A stretch of DNA of 38,250 nt, taken from USCg-Taylor sp050740455. Lineage in GTDB: Bacteria > Pseudomonadota > Gammaproteobacteria > JACCXJ01. Location: NCBI GenBank assembly GCA_050740455.1, contig JBOIDF010000032.1:1-38250 (forward strand). Direction: 5' to 3'. Position numbers and translations under genes: made by a program. Every line of letters begins with the position of its first letter. Positions within the stretch are counted from its first letter, which is position 1. Positions 1 to 8,178 of the stretch are shown piece after piece. The notes beneath the pieces were generated by a model. That model was not told the origin of the DNA and did no database searches. It saw only the letters and a program-made list of their open reading frames with translations.

Positions 1-142
1 GGTCGCTCCGACACAGGCTCGCTGATCCCCGATCCCCCGCATCCGTAGTGCCACGCTCGTTGCGCACTGCCGTAACGCTATGATAATACGAAACTATCTT
101 TGGAGCGGTGTAGAAGCTGAGTCAAGCCGCATGAGGGTGCGC

Positions 143-1242
143 TTAGTCGATCCTTGCGAGCCCGCCTTTCACTCCGTACGGGGTCAGCAATAGCTGCCAT
201 AGTTGCGATGCCCTGAGGTCGAATATCACCTTAGAACCCACTAAATAGAACTCCCACATCCTCTGGAATCGGAGGGGATACCGATCCGAACCCTGAAGAT
301 ATGCCTTCGAATGCCGGTTCCAAGCATCGAGCGTCCTGGCGTAACCGGGGCCGAAGTTATGCCAGTCCTCCATCACCCACCGCCCCTCCATCGCCTTCCC
401 CAACTGGGCAACTGCGTCATACCGTTTGGAAAGATGTACTTGTCCACCCAGTCGTCAGGGCGTCTAACCGATACATTACCCCCTATGGTATGCAGCAGAA
501 AGATGCCATCGTCCTTGGTAACCTGCCGGACAGCCTCGAAAAAGTCCGCATAGTTCTTGAATCCGACGTGCTCGAGCATGCCAACGGAGACCACGCGGTC
601 ATACGATTTCCGAGCATACTTTCGAAGCTCGCGGTAATCGTGCAGAAATATGGAGTCGAGGCCGAATTTCTCCTGTCCCCACCTTTGCTGCTCTCGCGAC
701 AACGTTACCCCGATGACCTCAACGCCATAGCCATCGCTCATGTACTTCATCAATCCGCCGAATCCACAGCCGACGTCCAAGACCTTTGCTCCCCTCTGCA
801 AGCGGAGCTTCCTGCAAATCAGGTCCATCTTGGCAAGCTGTGCGTCATCCAAGGTGGTGGCATCCTTCCAGTAGCCGCAGCTGTACTGCATATACGGATC
901 CAGCATTGCTTCGTACAGATCATTACCGATATCGTAGTGCCTCTCGGCGGAGCGTCTGCTTTTCAGAATCGTCTGCATGTTGAACAAGGTGTGTTGTAGG
1001 CCCGACACGATGCTGACGTTCTGTGAGGTCGTAACCATCCGCAAACATCTTGTCAACATGCCTTCCAGGTCCTCGCAGCTCCAATCACCATCCATGTAAC
1101 CTTCGCCGATCCCGAGGCTATAGTTCCATAAGACGCGCCGGTAGAACCTCCGATGATGTACGTGGATATCATGGGGCCTGTCCCCATTGATGCGCACATC
1201 AATTCCCTTCTTAGCGCCGATATACTCAAGTATTCTTTTCAC
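143..1242 (-). pseudogene. cfa: Cyclopropane-fatty-acyl-phospholipid synthase, frameshifted
   Basis: This would transfer a methylene group from S-adenosylmethionine to unsaturated acyl chains of membrane phospholipids. The first 280 or so residues follow Cfa closely: the N-terminal part with GEGYMDGDW, then HYDIGNDLYEAMLDPYMQYS, the SAM-binding motif VLDVGCGFGG, and VSVGMLEHVG. Near position 400 the frame breaks. The C-terminal part (VMEDWHNFGPGYARTLDAWN and on to a TAA at 143-145) continues in another frame. Loss of one base just before a GGGG run explains the break, because restoring it gives continuous Cfa sequence. The start is a GTG at 1240-1242 with AAGG just upstream. Its N-terminus is about 20 residues shorter than E. 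coli Cfa. A near-palindrome at about 1250-1272 lies upstream. Family assignment is firm; whether the break is a real mutation or a sequencing error is open. Confidence 0.88.
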
Positions 1243-1362
1243 GGACCTTGGTATTAATAACTACGTTATACCGCGCGCATAAGTACGTTTCTTTTCGCGC
1301 CACGGGAAATCCTCGCTATGATGAAGCGTAACTATCGTTCACGATGTCAAGCAAGTAGATTG

Positions 1363-1436
1363 GAAACAATGTGACCTGTTTGATTAAGCCTAAGGGCGGT
1401 GGATCAGCCTTCGATCGGGGTCGGCTGCTCCACAAT
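1363..1436 (+). repeat. Dispersed ~74-bp repeat, copy A
   Basis: This stretch matches 32116-32188 at most positions with a single 1-nt gap. Both copies share CCTGTTTGATTA, AAGGGCGGTGGATCAGCCT and TGCTCCACAAT. It lies in the 308-nt gap between cfa and the IS1380-type transposase. The GGTGGATCA core recalls subterminal repeats of IS21-family elements, but no transposase of that family is nearby, so the identity is unproven. Confidence 0.7.
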
Positions 1437-1550
1437 CGCTAAGGCCACGCGACCGTGCCGCAAATGAAGCTCATGGAGGCATCCGAACCCTGGCGGAAGG
1501 CCGCTGAATGGCCCGAAAAGTCCCCGATCCTGGACCCAGGACGCGGGTGA

Positions 1551-2837
1551 TTGACACTCCGCAGGTTAGCGGTACCTTCACTTTTGAGGAAAAAGGGCGT
1601 TTTAAAAATTCAACAACGTACTAGCCTACGGCTGCGCTGCTGCTTTAGCCATCTCACCGTCAGCCCTATCTTCGGCTATCCCACCCTGGTACTGTGTTTG
1701 GTCGTGCACCTCTTGCTCGGATACCGACAGTTGCGCGATATCCGCCGACTCATGCCGATGACCCGCTGGTGAGGCGGACATTGGGCTTGCGCCGGTTGCC
1801 CGATGTCGCCACCGTGAGCCGTGCGTTGGCGGGGGCGGACGAAGAGAGTGTCAGGCGCCTGCAGGGGTTGCTAAGGGACGGGGTCCTCGCACGACTGGCG
1901 GCCCTTCGGCTTCGTCGGGTGACGCTCGACTTCGATGGCTCGGTGATTGGTACAGGAAGATGGGCCGAGGGGACGGCGGTGGGGTTTAACCGCAAGAAAA
2001 AGGGCCAGCGCAGTTATCGCCCAAACCGGGCAGGTGTTCGACGTGCTGCATCGTTCCGGCAACGTCCATGACTCCCACGGTGCCCGGGACTTCATCCTCG
2101 CCTGTATCGCCACGGTACGGGCCGCCCTCCCTGGAGTCTGCATTGAGGTGCGCATGGACAGTGCGTTTTTCAGCGATGAAATCATCGGGAGCCTCGACGC
2201 CCAAGGGGTGGAGTATACGGTGAGCGTCCCCTTCAAGCGCTTCGCCGAGCTCAAAGCGTGCATTGAAGCGCGCCGCTGGTGGTGGCCGCTCGGGGCGGGA
2301 TGCGCCTACTTCGAAGCGCAGTGGAAACCGAAGGCCTGGAACGTTCCCCATCGCTTTGTGTTTATTCGCACGCGGGTCAAACAGCAATCCAAGGATCCCG
2401 TGCAACTCGATCTCTTCACACGCTATGAGTGCAAGGTTATCCTCAGCAATAAATGCCTCGGTGCCCGCAAGGTGCTCGCCTTCCATAACGGCCGGGGCAG
2501 CCAGGAAGGCCTCTTCGCCGAGCTCAAATCCGACAATCAGCTTGACTACGTGCCCACCCGCACCTGGGTTGGCAACCAGATCTACCTGCTCTCGGTGCTC
2601 CTCGCCCACGACCTCGGCCGCGAGCTCCAGATGATCGTCCATCCGCCTTCGCGCATCACCCTGGAGAAACGACCCGCCTTGTGGGATTTCGCGCGCCTTG
2701 ACACCCTACGGCGTCGCCTTATCCAGCGCGCAGGCCGTTTGATCCGGCCGCACGGACAGCTCACGCTCAGTATGTCAGCCAATCAAGCGGTCCAGGAGGA
2801 ACTGTTGCATTGCCTGGCGGCTTTGAAAGCTGCGTGA
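1551..2837 (+). pseudogene. IS1380-family transposase, broken by two frameshifts
   Basis: Three frames together read as one IS1380-family DDE transposase. The first holds LVVHLLLGYRQLRDIRR (to about 1750). The second holds RTLGLRRLPDVATVSRAL and GFNRKKKGQRSY (to about 2010). The third holds IAQTGQVFDVLHRSGNVHDS and runs to the TGA at 2835-2837, including the late motif FHNGRGSQEGLFAELKSDNQ. GFNxKKKGQRSY followed by HRSGNVHDS is characteristic of this family. One break lies near 1752 and a second near 2012, so no functional transposase is expected. The C-terminal frame alone is 296 residues. I could not find convincing terminal inverted repeats or a target duplication around it, which fits an old remnant. 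Confidence 0.85.
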
Positions 2838-2983
2838 GATCGCCAGTCAACCGAGATTTATGCAACGCTAGGGCAAACTCCCCGCAACCGGTGTCTCAAA
2901 GTTGTTGACACATTCCGGGACCTGACCGCTAATGTGTTTAACGCTCGTTCCCCTTGCGGCCAATCCATTAGTGCGTGAATCGT

Positions 2984-3772
2984 TTAATTGTGTGAAGATA
3001 CAAACACTTTGTCTTTTGTTAGATTTACCGCATTTAAGATTTCGCTATAAATTTTTACTGCTGGGGCCAAGACCTGCTTGCTCAATTTAATGCCTTCATA
3101 GCTATTCCTCACTCTTTCCACCGAACCTTTTTTAATAAACTCGGACGAATCTCCTATGCCAGGCTGGCCGGTAAATTTAAATAAATTATATTCTTTCTTT
3201 AAGGGAGAACTTAATGCCAAATACTCTGCCAGATCTAGCAACGTTTTTTGTGTATCGCTGATGATTTTTTCCGCTTCCAAGAAATAATACGCTCCTTGAA
3301 TCCTCTTTATAAGGCGATTAATTTCCGTTAATCTTTTCTGATAATAATCAACGTAATCACTCACACATTTGCTACGGCTGTCCTTTCTTTCGCAAAAGAG
3401 ATGGACCAAACTCTTAATGGTCCTTTCCGGTTTCCGAATAGCGATGATAATTTTTATGTTCTTTCTGCTCAAAGCCCAATCAGAAAAAGTATTAGAATTG
3501 TGCAAAAGCTTATCGAACACGTAATCTCCGTTGATACTATCATTCGTCAGACGTACTTTTCTTTTAAGCTTTAAAAAATCCAAATAATTTCGATAGCTCT
3601 GATGATTTTCAGCATATCCGTCTATCTCAGGATGACTTCCTAAGATGTGTCCAATGAGAGATGAGTAACTCCGCATGTGACTGATAAGAAAAATGTACTT
3701 TTTTCTAGAAAAATAGACCGTTGGGTGCCGCAAACAATCAATTCCAGTCTCTAAAATTTTTCTTCGATTCAT
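2984..3772 (-). CDS. Sulfotransferase-like protein
   Basis: The 262-residue product is probably a cytoplasmic sulfotransferase using PAPS to sulfate a sugar or lipid. Residues about 28-55 read FLISHMRSYSSLIGHILGSH, which matches the 5'-phosphosulfate loop of the family (PRSGST-type, with SYSS in its place) followed by a conserved HPEIDGYAE. Further on, IIIAIRKPERTIKSLVHLF resembles the 3'-phosphate-binding stretch. The gene is visibly AT-rich, with many AAA, TTT and ATA codons, unlike the GC-rich genes around it. That suggests acquisition from another source. Its neighbours are dead insertion sequences and polysaccharide-gene remnants, so it may have sulfated a surface glycan. The substrate cannot be told from sequence. 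Confidence 0.65.
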   Translation of the reverse strand: MNRRKILETGIDCLRHPTVYFSRKKYIFLISHMRSYSSLIGHILGSHPEIDGYAENHQSYRNYLDFLKLKRKVRLTNDSINGDYVFDKLLHNSNTFSDWALSRKNIKIIIAIRKPERTIKSLVHLFCERKDSRSKCVSDYVDYYQKRLTEINRLIKRIQGAYYFLEAEKIISDTQKTLLDLAEYLALSSPLKKEYNLFKFTGQPGIGDSSEFIKKGSVERVRNSYEGIKLSKQVLAPAVKIYSEILNAVNLTKDKVFVSSHN

Positions 3773-3929
3773 AATTTTTCGATTACTTCACTTTCTTATG
3801 AACGGAGCAGAAATCGGAACATGTCAATACCTGGGGGACACTGTTCATTTGAAATTAGTGTAGCCGCCCGTGCTATTGGTCATCGTTTTCAGCGTGCAGT
3901 CGACAGTCGCGATGGCGTTCAGCTTGCTC

Positions 3930-4300
3930 GGTTTCGGGGTTTGGATGTCGGCTTGACGGTGATCTTCGGGCGCGTTGATTCACACTCCGATGGGCAACGC
4001 CGCGGGTAGCGGCACGCCATGCACCAAGCGATAGCGATCCCGAATGGCGGTGCTCGGTGGTTGTACCAGGTGAAGAACTGGCCGGCAATCGCCTGGGGTA
4101 TCCTGGTAACTACCAAAGCGCGCCGGAAAGGCGGGTGCATACTTCAGTGTTTTGAACCGCGACTCGCTGGAGGGTTTGTCGTTGGAGACACTAGGCCGCG
4201 AGCAGCTCACGGTCTTGGGGCCGTAGGCGCCACACCGCGGTCGGCATGCACGGTGAGCTGGCCACGTTCGATACGCTGCTGGGCGACTGAATAGTGTTCC
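3930..4300 (-). pseudogene. IS3-family transposase OrfB remnant
   Basis: Read on the minus strand in shifting frames, this stretch recalls the end of an IS3-family integrase-type transposase. It contains QRIERGQLTVHADRG, then SVSNDKPSSESRFKTLKYAP followed by AFPARFGSYQDT, then FFTWYNHRAPPFGIAI. These match the family motifs xPGQLTxHADRG, HVSNDNPxSExQFKTLKYxP and FxWYNHxHRHSGI. At least two frame changes and a damaged HRHSG motif show it is dead. The N-terminal half is not visible. It lies beside a truncated flippase gene, and insertion here may have contributed to that truncation. Confidence 0.7.
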
Positions 4301-4388
4301 TTACGGGGGTTGTAGGCAATAGCAACGATCTCTCGATCTGGAATTTGATCGCTCAATTCAGCAACAAGTTCGGCCGGCGTTTTCCCGT

Positions 4389-4670
4389 TCAATGACCCGT
4401 GACCCGTGAGGACGGGCCAGTTTGAGCGTGAGATCGCTGCCTAGGGATGTTCTGCACCATGCCCTCGACGGCAATCGCGCGGCCAATCTCCGAAAAGACG
4501 ATAGCGATCGCAAAGGTACCGATCTCTTGCGGAGACAACAGGCGAGCAAGAATCACGAAGACGAAACACTCGGTCGGACGCGACGCGGAACACCGTCCAC
4601 CAGATCGACGATCGGGTCTTCGTCTTCAGATCTTCGTTGTAGAGATTCTGCCCATCGTCTTCATTGTCCC
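4389..4670 (-). pseudogene. Polysaccharide flippase (Wzx-like) N-terminal fragment
   Basis: Two minus-strand frames together look like the start of a Wzx/MATE-type oligosaccharide flippase. The first reads LKTKTRSSIWWTVFRVASDR. After a frame change near 4567 the second reads FVILARLLSPQEIGTFAIAI and then SEIGRAIAVEGMVQN. LKxKTxxSxxWT and LARLLSPxEIGxF are typical of the first two membrane helices of this family. Homology ends after about 80 residues, where the IS3 remnant begins. The fragment follows the GT25 gene in the same direction, consistent with a former polysaccharide operon. The assignment rests on motif recall without a search. Confidence 0.55.
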
Positions 4671-4702
4671 TTGGGTTCGTGACATCGAAACGCCTCTTTG
4701 CA

Positions 4703-6052
4703 TCACGGCCGCCGGTCTGTTCGGATCAACCGATGATCATCGCAGACTTCCGGATCATGCCTCGACTTGGATAGGTCCCGCCATCTGGCGCGCAGTCGGC
4801 GGCACTTTGCCGCCACTCTTGCCGCTTCGCGCCGTAAGCGCTCCGTCACTCTGGTGATAAACCTCCTGAGCATCAGATGTCGCGGGATGACGAATCTCTC
4901 AAAGCGCATCTCGCTGATTGTGGACTGTACGGATTCCTCAATGATCGGGAAGGGAACGATCGCCAAGTTCGGCACCCCATGAGCCCACGACCGATCCATC
5001 TCGTCGTCGACCGGCCGCCTGACGATTCGGCAATGGGACAATAGCGTCTTGGCCGCCGCTTTCGTGATCAGGTAGCCCTGCGTGCCGAAGGCATAGTCCG
5101 ACAGCTCGACAATCCACCTGGAGTGATCGACGAAATTTTGTCTCAGGAGCGCCTGCTCGACCGGGTGTTTATAGTACAGCCTCAGATAGTCTATGCCCAC
5201 GTCGGCAAAGTCGATGCCTACGATCTTTCCGATAAATGCCCAATCGACGATGACGTCGTCCTCCAGCACGATGTACTGGTCGGCATCATCGGCCTGCAAG
5301 CTCTCCCACGCGCCGTAGTGACTCGAATAGCAACCGAGCTCACCCTTTCGCAGCGGCCGCCCCTTGGCGACGATCGCTTCCTGTTCGGCATAGGTCAAAG
5401 CGGGATGCAGCACCGAATACGCGGAAAAAAAGCTCCAGGCCACGGTGGCGTTGCGTGCGCGATCCGCGAAGCGACTGCGGCGCTCCTGCGCGTCCGGCAT
5501 GCTTACGACAATGATCTTGGTGCGCGCCGCGCGTCCGTAGTATTCGTTAACCTCGGTATACCGCCCCGTAGAATCGAGCCTGGAAATGCCCGGCATGACG
5601 TTCGCCAGAGCCCTGTTGAGCTGCTGAATCGTCTGCTGTGAGTGTTTAAGCTCGGTGATGTCATTATTTACCTCGAGGATGGCGCGCGGCAGGCCCTGGT
5701 CATTCCGGTGCAAACCCCAATGGCTGGCTACGACTATCTGTTTGCCGTCACGCCGCCGATGCAGGAGCTCGCCTTGCCACTGACCGTCCCGCCAAAGTTT
5801 CGCTCTTATGCTCGCCAGCGGCTCGGCGAACTGCGTCTGTAACAGCTCATGTGATACCCGTCCTAAGGCTTCGCCTCTGGTCCAGCGGTAGAGCTTTTCT
5901 GCACCGGCATTCCAAAAGACAATGCGATCGCTGGTGTCACGGATTAATATGCGCGCCAAATTGAGAATTTCGGCCTGTCCCTCCAATGGCGGCGGGTCAT
6001 TAACGCGACGGTGCTCAATCGGGACGTCTTTTAAGTGTGCAGGATCCGCCAT
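4703..6052 (-). CDS. PAS domain - GT25 glycosyltransferase fusion
   Basis: This is an uninterrupted 449-residue reading frame with two unrelated parts. Residues about 25-140 form a complete PAS/PAC module of sensor-kinase type: ILIRDTSDRIVFWNAGAEKL, GELLHRRRDGKQIVV and ILEVNNDITELKHSQQT. A second PAS begins at about 148 (MPGISRLDSTGRYTEVNEYY) and stops at about 173. From about 177 the sequence becomes a family 25 glycosyltransferase, with IIVVSMPDAQERRSRF, KGELGCYSSHYGAWESL, the acidic motif VLEDDV at about 262-267, and YAFGTQGYLITKAAAKTLL. GT25 enzymes add hexoses to lipopolysaccharide or other surface glycans. The missing rest of the second PAS and the immediate onset of GT25 suggest joining of two genes by deletion. 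Whether it is expressed or folds is unknown. The flippase fragment follows downstream. Confidence 0.8.
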   Translation of the reverse strand: MADPAHLKDVPIEHRRVNDPPPLEGQAEILNLARILIRDTSDRIVFWNAGAEKLYRWTRGEALGRVSHELLQTQFAEPLASIRAKLWRDGQWQGELLHRRRDGKQIVVASHWGLHRNDQGLPRAILEVNNDITELKHSQQTIQQLNRALANVMPGISRLDSTGRYTEVNEYYGRAARTKIIVVSMPDAQERRSRFADRARNATVAWSFFSAYSVLHPALTYAEQEAIVAKGRPLRKGELGCYSSHYGAWESLQADDADQYIVLEDDVIVDWAFIGKIVGIDFADVGIDYLRLYYKHPVEQALLRQNFVDHSRWIVELSDYAFGTQGYLITKAAAKTLLSHCRIVRRPVDDEMDRSWAHGVPNLAIVPFPIIEESVQSTISEMRFERFVIPRHLMLRRFITRVTERLRREAARVAAKCRRLRARWRDLSKSRHDPEVCDDHRLIRTDRRP

Positions 6053-6148
6053 ATACGTCTACCTCCCCCGCGTAGTTTAAACGACATACGAACCTATTTC
6101 ATACCTCTACCTCCCGACCCTGGTCGAGAACACGGTGAGGTAAGACGA

Positions 6149-6191
6149 TTGACAAGAGCCGAAGGGATACGTATTGTACATGGCATGTACA
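6149..6191 (+). promoter_or_regulatory. Promoter with palindromic operator over the -10
   Basis: TTGACA at 6149-6154 and TATTGT at 6172-6177 are separated by 17 nt, a near-consensus sigma-70 promoter. A perfect 8+1+8 palindrome, TGTACATG-G-CATGTACA, spans 6175-6191 and overlaps the -10 and likely start site. That position is typical of a repressor operator. The first downstream gene, at 6211, encodes a ribbon-helix-helix-like protein, so autorepression is a natural inference. Confidence 0.65.
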
Positions 6192-6210
6192 TGTCCAACA
6201 GGAATGACCT

Positions 6211-6480
6211 ATGCCGGCTGCAGTTGAACGCATCGTGGTGCAAGTACTCCCAGCGGAGAAGAGAACACTCGTAGCGAAAGCAAAGCGCTTCGAGATCAGT
6301 CTTTCGGAACTCATGCGGCGGGGAGCCTCAGCCTACGCCGCTGCACCCGAAGAAGGCGACCTAGAGGCTTTGCTAGAACGGGTGAAGGCCAGCACGAAGG
6401 AAGCGGAGGCGGCGCTCGATGGGGCCCTTGCCTTCGTCACGGCCTCGAATAAACGCCTGGCGAAGCTGGAGGGACGATAG
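6211..6480 (+). CDS. Ribbon-helix-helix-like small protein
   Basis: The 89-residue product starts with a strand-like stretch (VERIVVQVLPAEKRTLVAKA) followed by helices KRFEISLSELMRRGASAYA. This is the pattern of a ribbon-helix-helix DNA-binding fold or an antitoxin N-terminus. The C-terminal half (LEALLERVKASTKEAEAALD) is predicted helical and may mediate dimer or partner contacts. An AGGA sequence 7 nt before the ATG serves as ribosome binding site. The gene lies 20 nt downstream of a palindrome that covers its promoter. Its stop codon overlaps the GTG start of the next gene by one base, so the two are probably made together. Exact function is not recognised; antitoxin-like or autorepressor is inferred from fold and context. 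Confidence 0.7.
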   Translation: MPAAVERIVVQVLPAEKRTLVAKAKRFEISLSELMRRGASAYAAAPEEGDLEALLERVKASTKEAEAALDGALAFVTASNKRLAKLEGR

Positions 6481-6683
6481 TGGGCGTTGCGGACAAGGTT
6501 TGGAACGCCCTCACAACAGTTATCAAGATGAATGACAAGGTGGTATCGCTTGCCAGCGTGGTCAAGGAGCAACAAGCGAAAATCGAGTCTCTCACCGAAC
6601 GCGTCGTGCGTCTTGAAGCTCAGCTCGAGACGATGTTCAAGATCGCCTCGATGAAGGGTGACACAAAACGTCTGACACGGTAA
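6480..6683 (+). CDS. Small coiled-coil protein
   Basis: The 67-residue product begins with GTG inside the TAG of the upstream gene (TAGTG), so translation is likely coupled. An N-terminal helix (VADKVWNALTTVIKMNDKVV) is followed by heptad-patterned sequence, VVKEQQAKIESLTERVVRLE and AQLETMFKIA, that should form a coiled coil. No toxin motif, membrane segment or catalytic residue is recognisable. Being paired with a putative DNA-binding protein behind an operator suggests a partner, inhibitor or effector of that protein. Function is unknown. Confidence 0.65.
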   Translation: MGVADKVWNALTTVIKMNDKVVSLASVVKEQQAKIESLTERVVRLEAQLETMFKIASMKGDTKRLTR

Positions 6684-6744
6684 CCGGCACCGTTAGCGCG
6701 CGCCGCGATGTTTGCGGAGGACACACAATTCGTGTCCAACCGGG

Positions 6745-6878
6745 CTAAGGAAGCTCTGAATAAGTTCGTAAGTTACCAAGCGCGTCATTCTCGCGAAAGC
6801 GGGAATCCACCGTTTTTATTCTGGATGCCGGCTTCCGCGGGCATGACGAAAGAGTAACTTTTGCAGAGCTTCCCTAAG
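6745..6878. mobile_element. MITE-like element with nested palindrome
   Basis: The left edge reads TAAGGAAGCTCTGAATAAGT. The right edge, reversed, reads TTAGGGAAGCTCTGCAAAAG, giving imperfect terminal inverted repeats about 134 bp apart. Inside is an inverted pair, CGTCATTCTCGCGAAAGCGG and its partner ending in GCGGGCATGACG (about 6783-6847), a type of CGTCATTCCCGC palindrome common in proteobacterial genomes. There is no coding capacity. The right edge (6857-6877) occurs identically at 12057-12077 and, inverted, at 29428-29448. Confidence 0.6.
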
Positions 6879-6957
6879 CATAATTTACCGGAAAGGTGTG
6901 TATCCACTGTAATCATTTTTAGTCTTTGATCTCCGCGGGCTGGTGCCGGCCGATGCT

Positions 6958-8169
6958 CTAAATATCCCGTAGTCCGTCGGAGGGCTCGATGCGCGCCGCG
7001 CGTAGTCCCCCGAGCAGGGCCGCGATCAGAGCCGCCACGAGTGTCAGGGCGAGCGCGGCCGCGAAATGTAAAGGCAAGAGGAAGCAGACCGATTGCCCGG
7101 CCTCCAGATGGGCGCCTAGCAATACGTTGATCACGGCCTCGAGCACGAGATAGACCAAGACCGCGCCCAGCCAACCAAGCACGGCGGTGAACAGTGACTG
7201 AAAGGCGGGGAAGAGAATGATGCCCCCACTCGCGAAGCCCACCAGCCGCAGCACGCTGAGCTCCCGGCGTTTGCGGTCGGTATTGGCCCAGAGGCTGGCG
7301 CTGAGCGAGAGGGAAAAACCGATCATCCCCGCGATAGCGATGATCCAGAACACGATACTGAGATTACGATCCACCGAGAGCACGGTCTCGATCTCATCCG
7401 CATTGGTCTTGACCTTTTGGCCTTGATCCGACAGCAGTTGCGCCAAGCCGGCGACCTCATAGACCGAGCGCGCATAGAGGCGATAGCTGGGATAGCTGCG
7501 CTCGGCGCCCACGGGCGGACCCCCGGCCCAGCCAAACTCGGGCACGGCGCGGCCATCGCGAAAAGACTCCGCGGCCAGGAGCAGCTCGAGACTGGTAAAG
7601 GCGGCGGGACGCGCAAAGGCGGCGGGACGCGCGATCCCCACGACCTCAAGTTTGAACTCGACTCTTTCGCGTTGTCCGCCATATTGGCGCGCGAGACTGG
7701 CTTCTATGTCGACCCCGGGCGCCACGTTTAACTTACGCGCGGCCGCGTCCGAAAGCACGATGTGGCGCAAACCCCGCGGTTTTTGAGGGCTCGATACGAG
7801 CAGCGGATCGCCCTCCCCCGAAGGGATCAGTTCCGCCGGTACGATGAAGGGCGCCGAGCGGCTGCGAAGCTCGACGGTGGCTGCCAGCGTGCGCGTCCGC
7901 GGTACGACAAAAGCGACCTCGGGCCGCGCGCGCACGGACGCGAACCACTCGGCCGTGTACCGGCTGCTACCGAGCGGGCGGATCTCGCGTTTGCCGGGGT
8001 CCTCGGAAAGGCTCGTCATCATGTTCGTGATGATCCCGAACTTGACGCCGAACAGCACCATCAAAGGCGCGAGCACCGCGGCCAACCCCAAGATAAAACA
8101 AGCGGACATATGCCATTCGTGGCTATAATCACTGTAGGCAAGGCTAACGATGTTCCGCCACGAAGACAT
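6958..8169 (-). CDS. FtsX/MacB-like ABC transporter permease (TagS-like)
   Basis: This 403-residue inner-membrane protein has the FtsX/MacB layout. It has one N-terminal helix (ACFILGLAAVLAPLMVLFGV), a periplasmic domain of about 230 residues, then three C-terminal helices (IVFWIIAIAGMIGFSLSLSA; FPAFQSLFTAVLGWLGAVLV; HFAAALALTLVAALIAALLG). ELSVLRLVGFASGGI is the cytoplasmic coupling segment of the family. It starts 9 nt after the ATPase gene ends, so the two form one transporter. Transporters of this type usually transmit force or signals across the membrane rather than importing a solute. With the PpkA-like vWA gene upstream, TagS of the type VI secretion phosphorylation pathway is the closest functional analogy. 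An 18-bp tandem repeat duplicates residues ARPAAF near 7602-7640. Confidence 0.85.
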   Translation of the reverse strand: MSSWRNIVSLAYSDYSHEWHMSACFILGLAAVLAPLMVLFGVKFGIITNMMTSLSEDPGKREIRPLGSSRYTAEWFASVRARPEVAFVVPRTRTLAATVELRSRSAPFIVPAELIPSGEGDPLLVSSPQKPRGLRHIVLSDAAARKLNVAPGVDIEASLARQYGGQRERVEFKLEVVGIARPAAFARPAAFTSLELLLAAESFRDGRAVPEFGWAGGPPVGAERSYPSYRLYARSVYEVAGLAQLLSDQGQKVKTNADEIETVLSVDRNLSIVFWIIAIAGMIGFSLSLSASLWANTDRKRRELSVLRLVGFASGGIILFPAFQSLFTAVLGWLGAVLVYLVLEAVINVLLGAHLEAGQSVCFLLPLHFAAALALTLVAALIAALLGGLRAARIEPSDGLRDI

Positions 8170-8178
8170 CCGTCCGCC

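Noticed and set aside
1947..2837. Programmed frameshifting in the IS1380-type transposase
   Set aside because: The family uses one frame, two separate breaks occur, and no slippery heptamer with a stimulatory structure is evident; decay is simpler.
7602..7640. 18-bp tandem repeat in the permease gene as a phase-variation site
   Set aside because: Two units only and a multiple of three, so it adds residues (RPAAFA) without changing frame.
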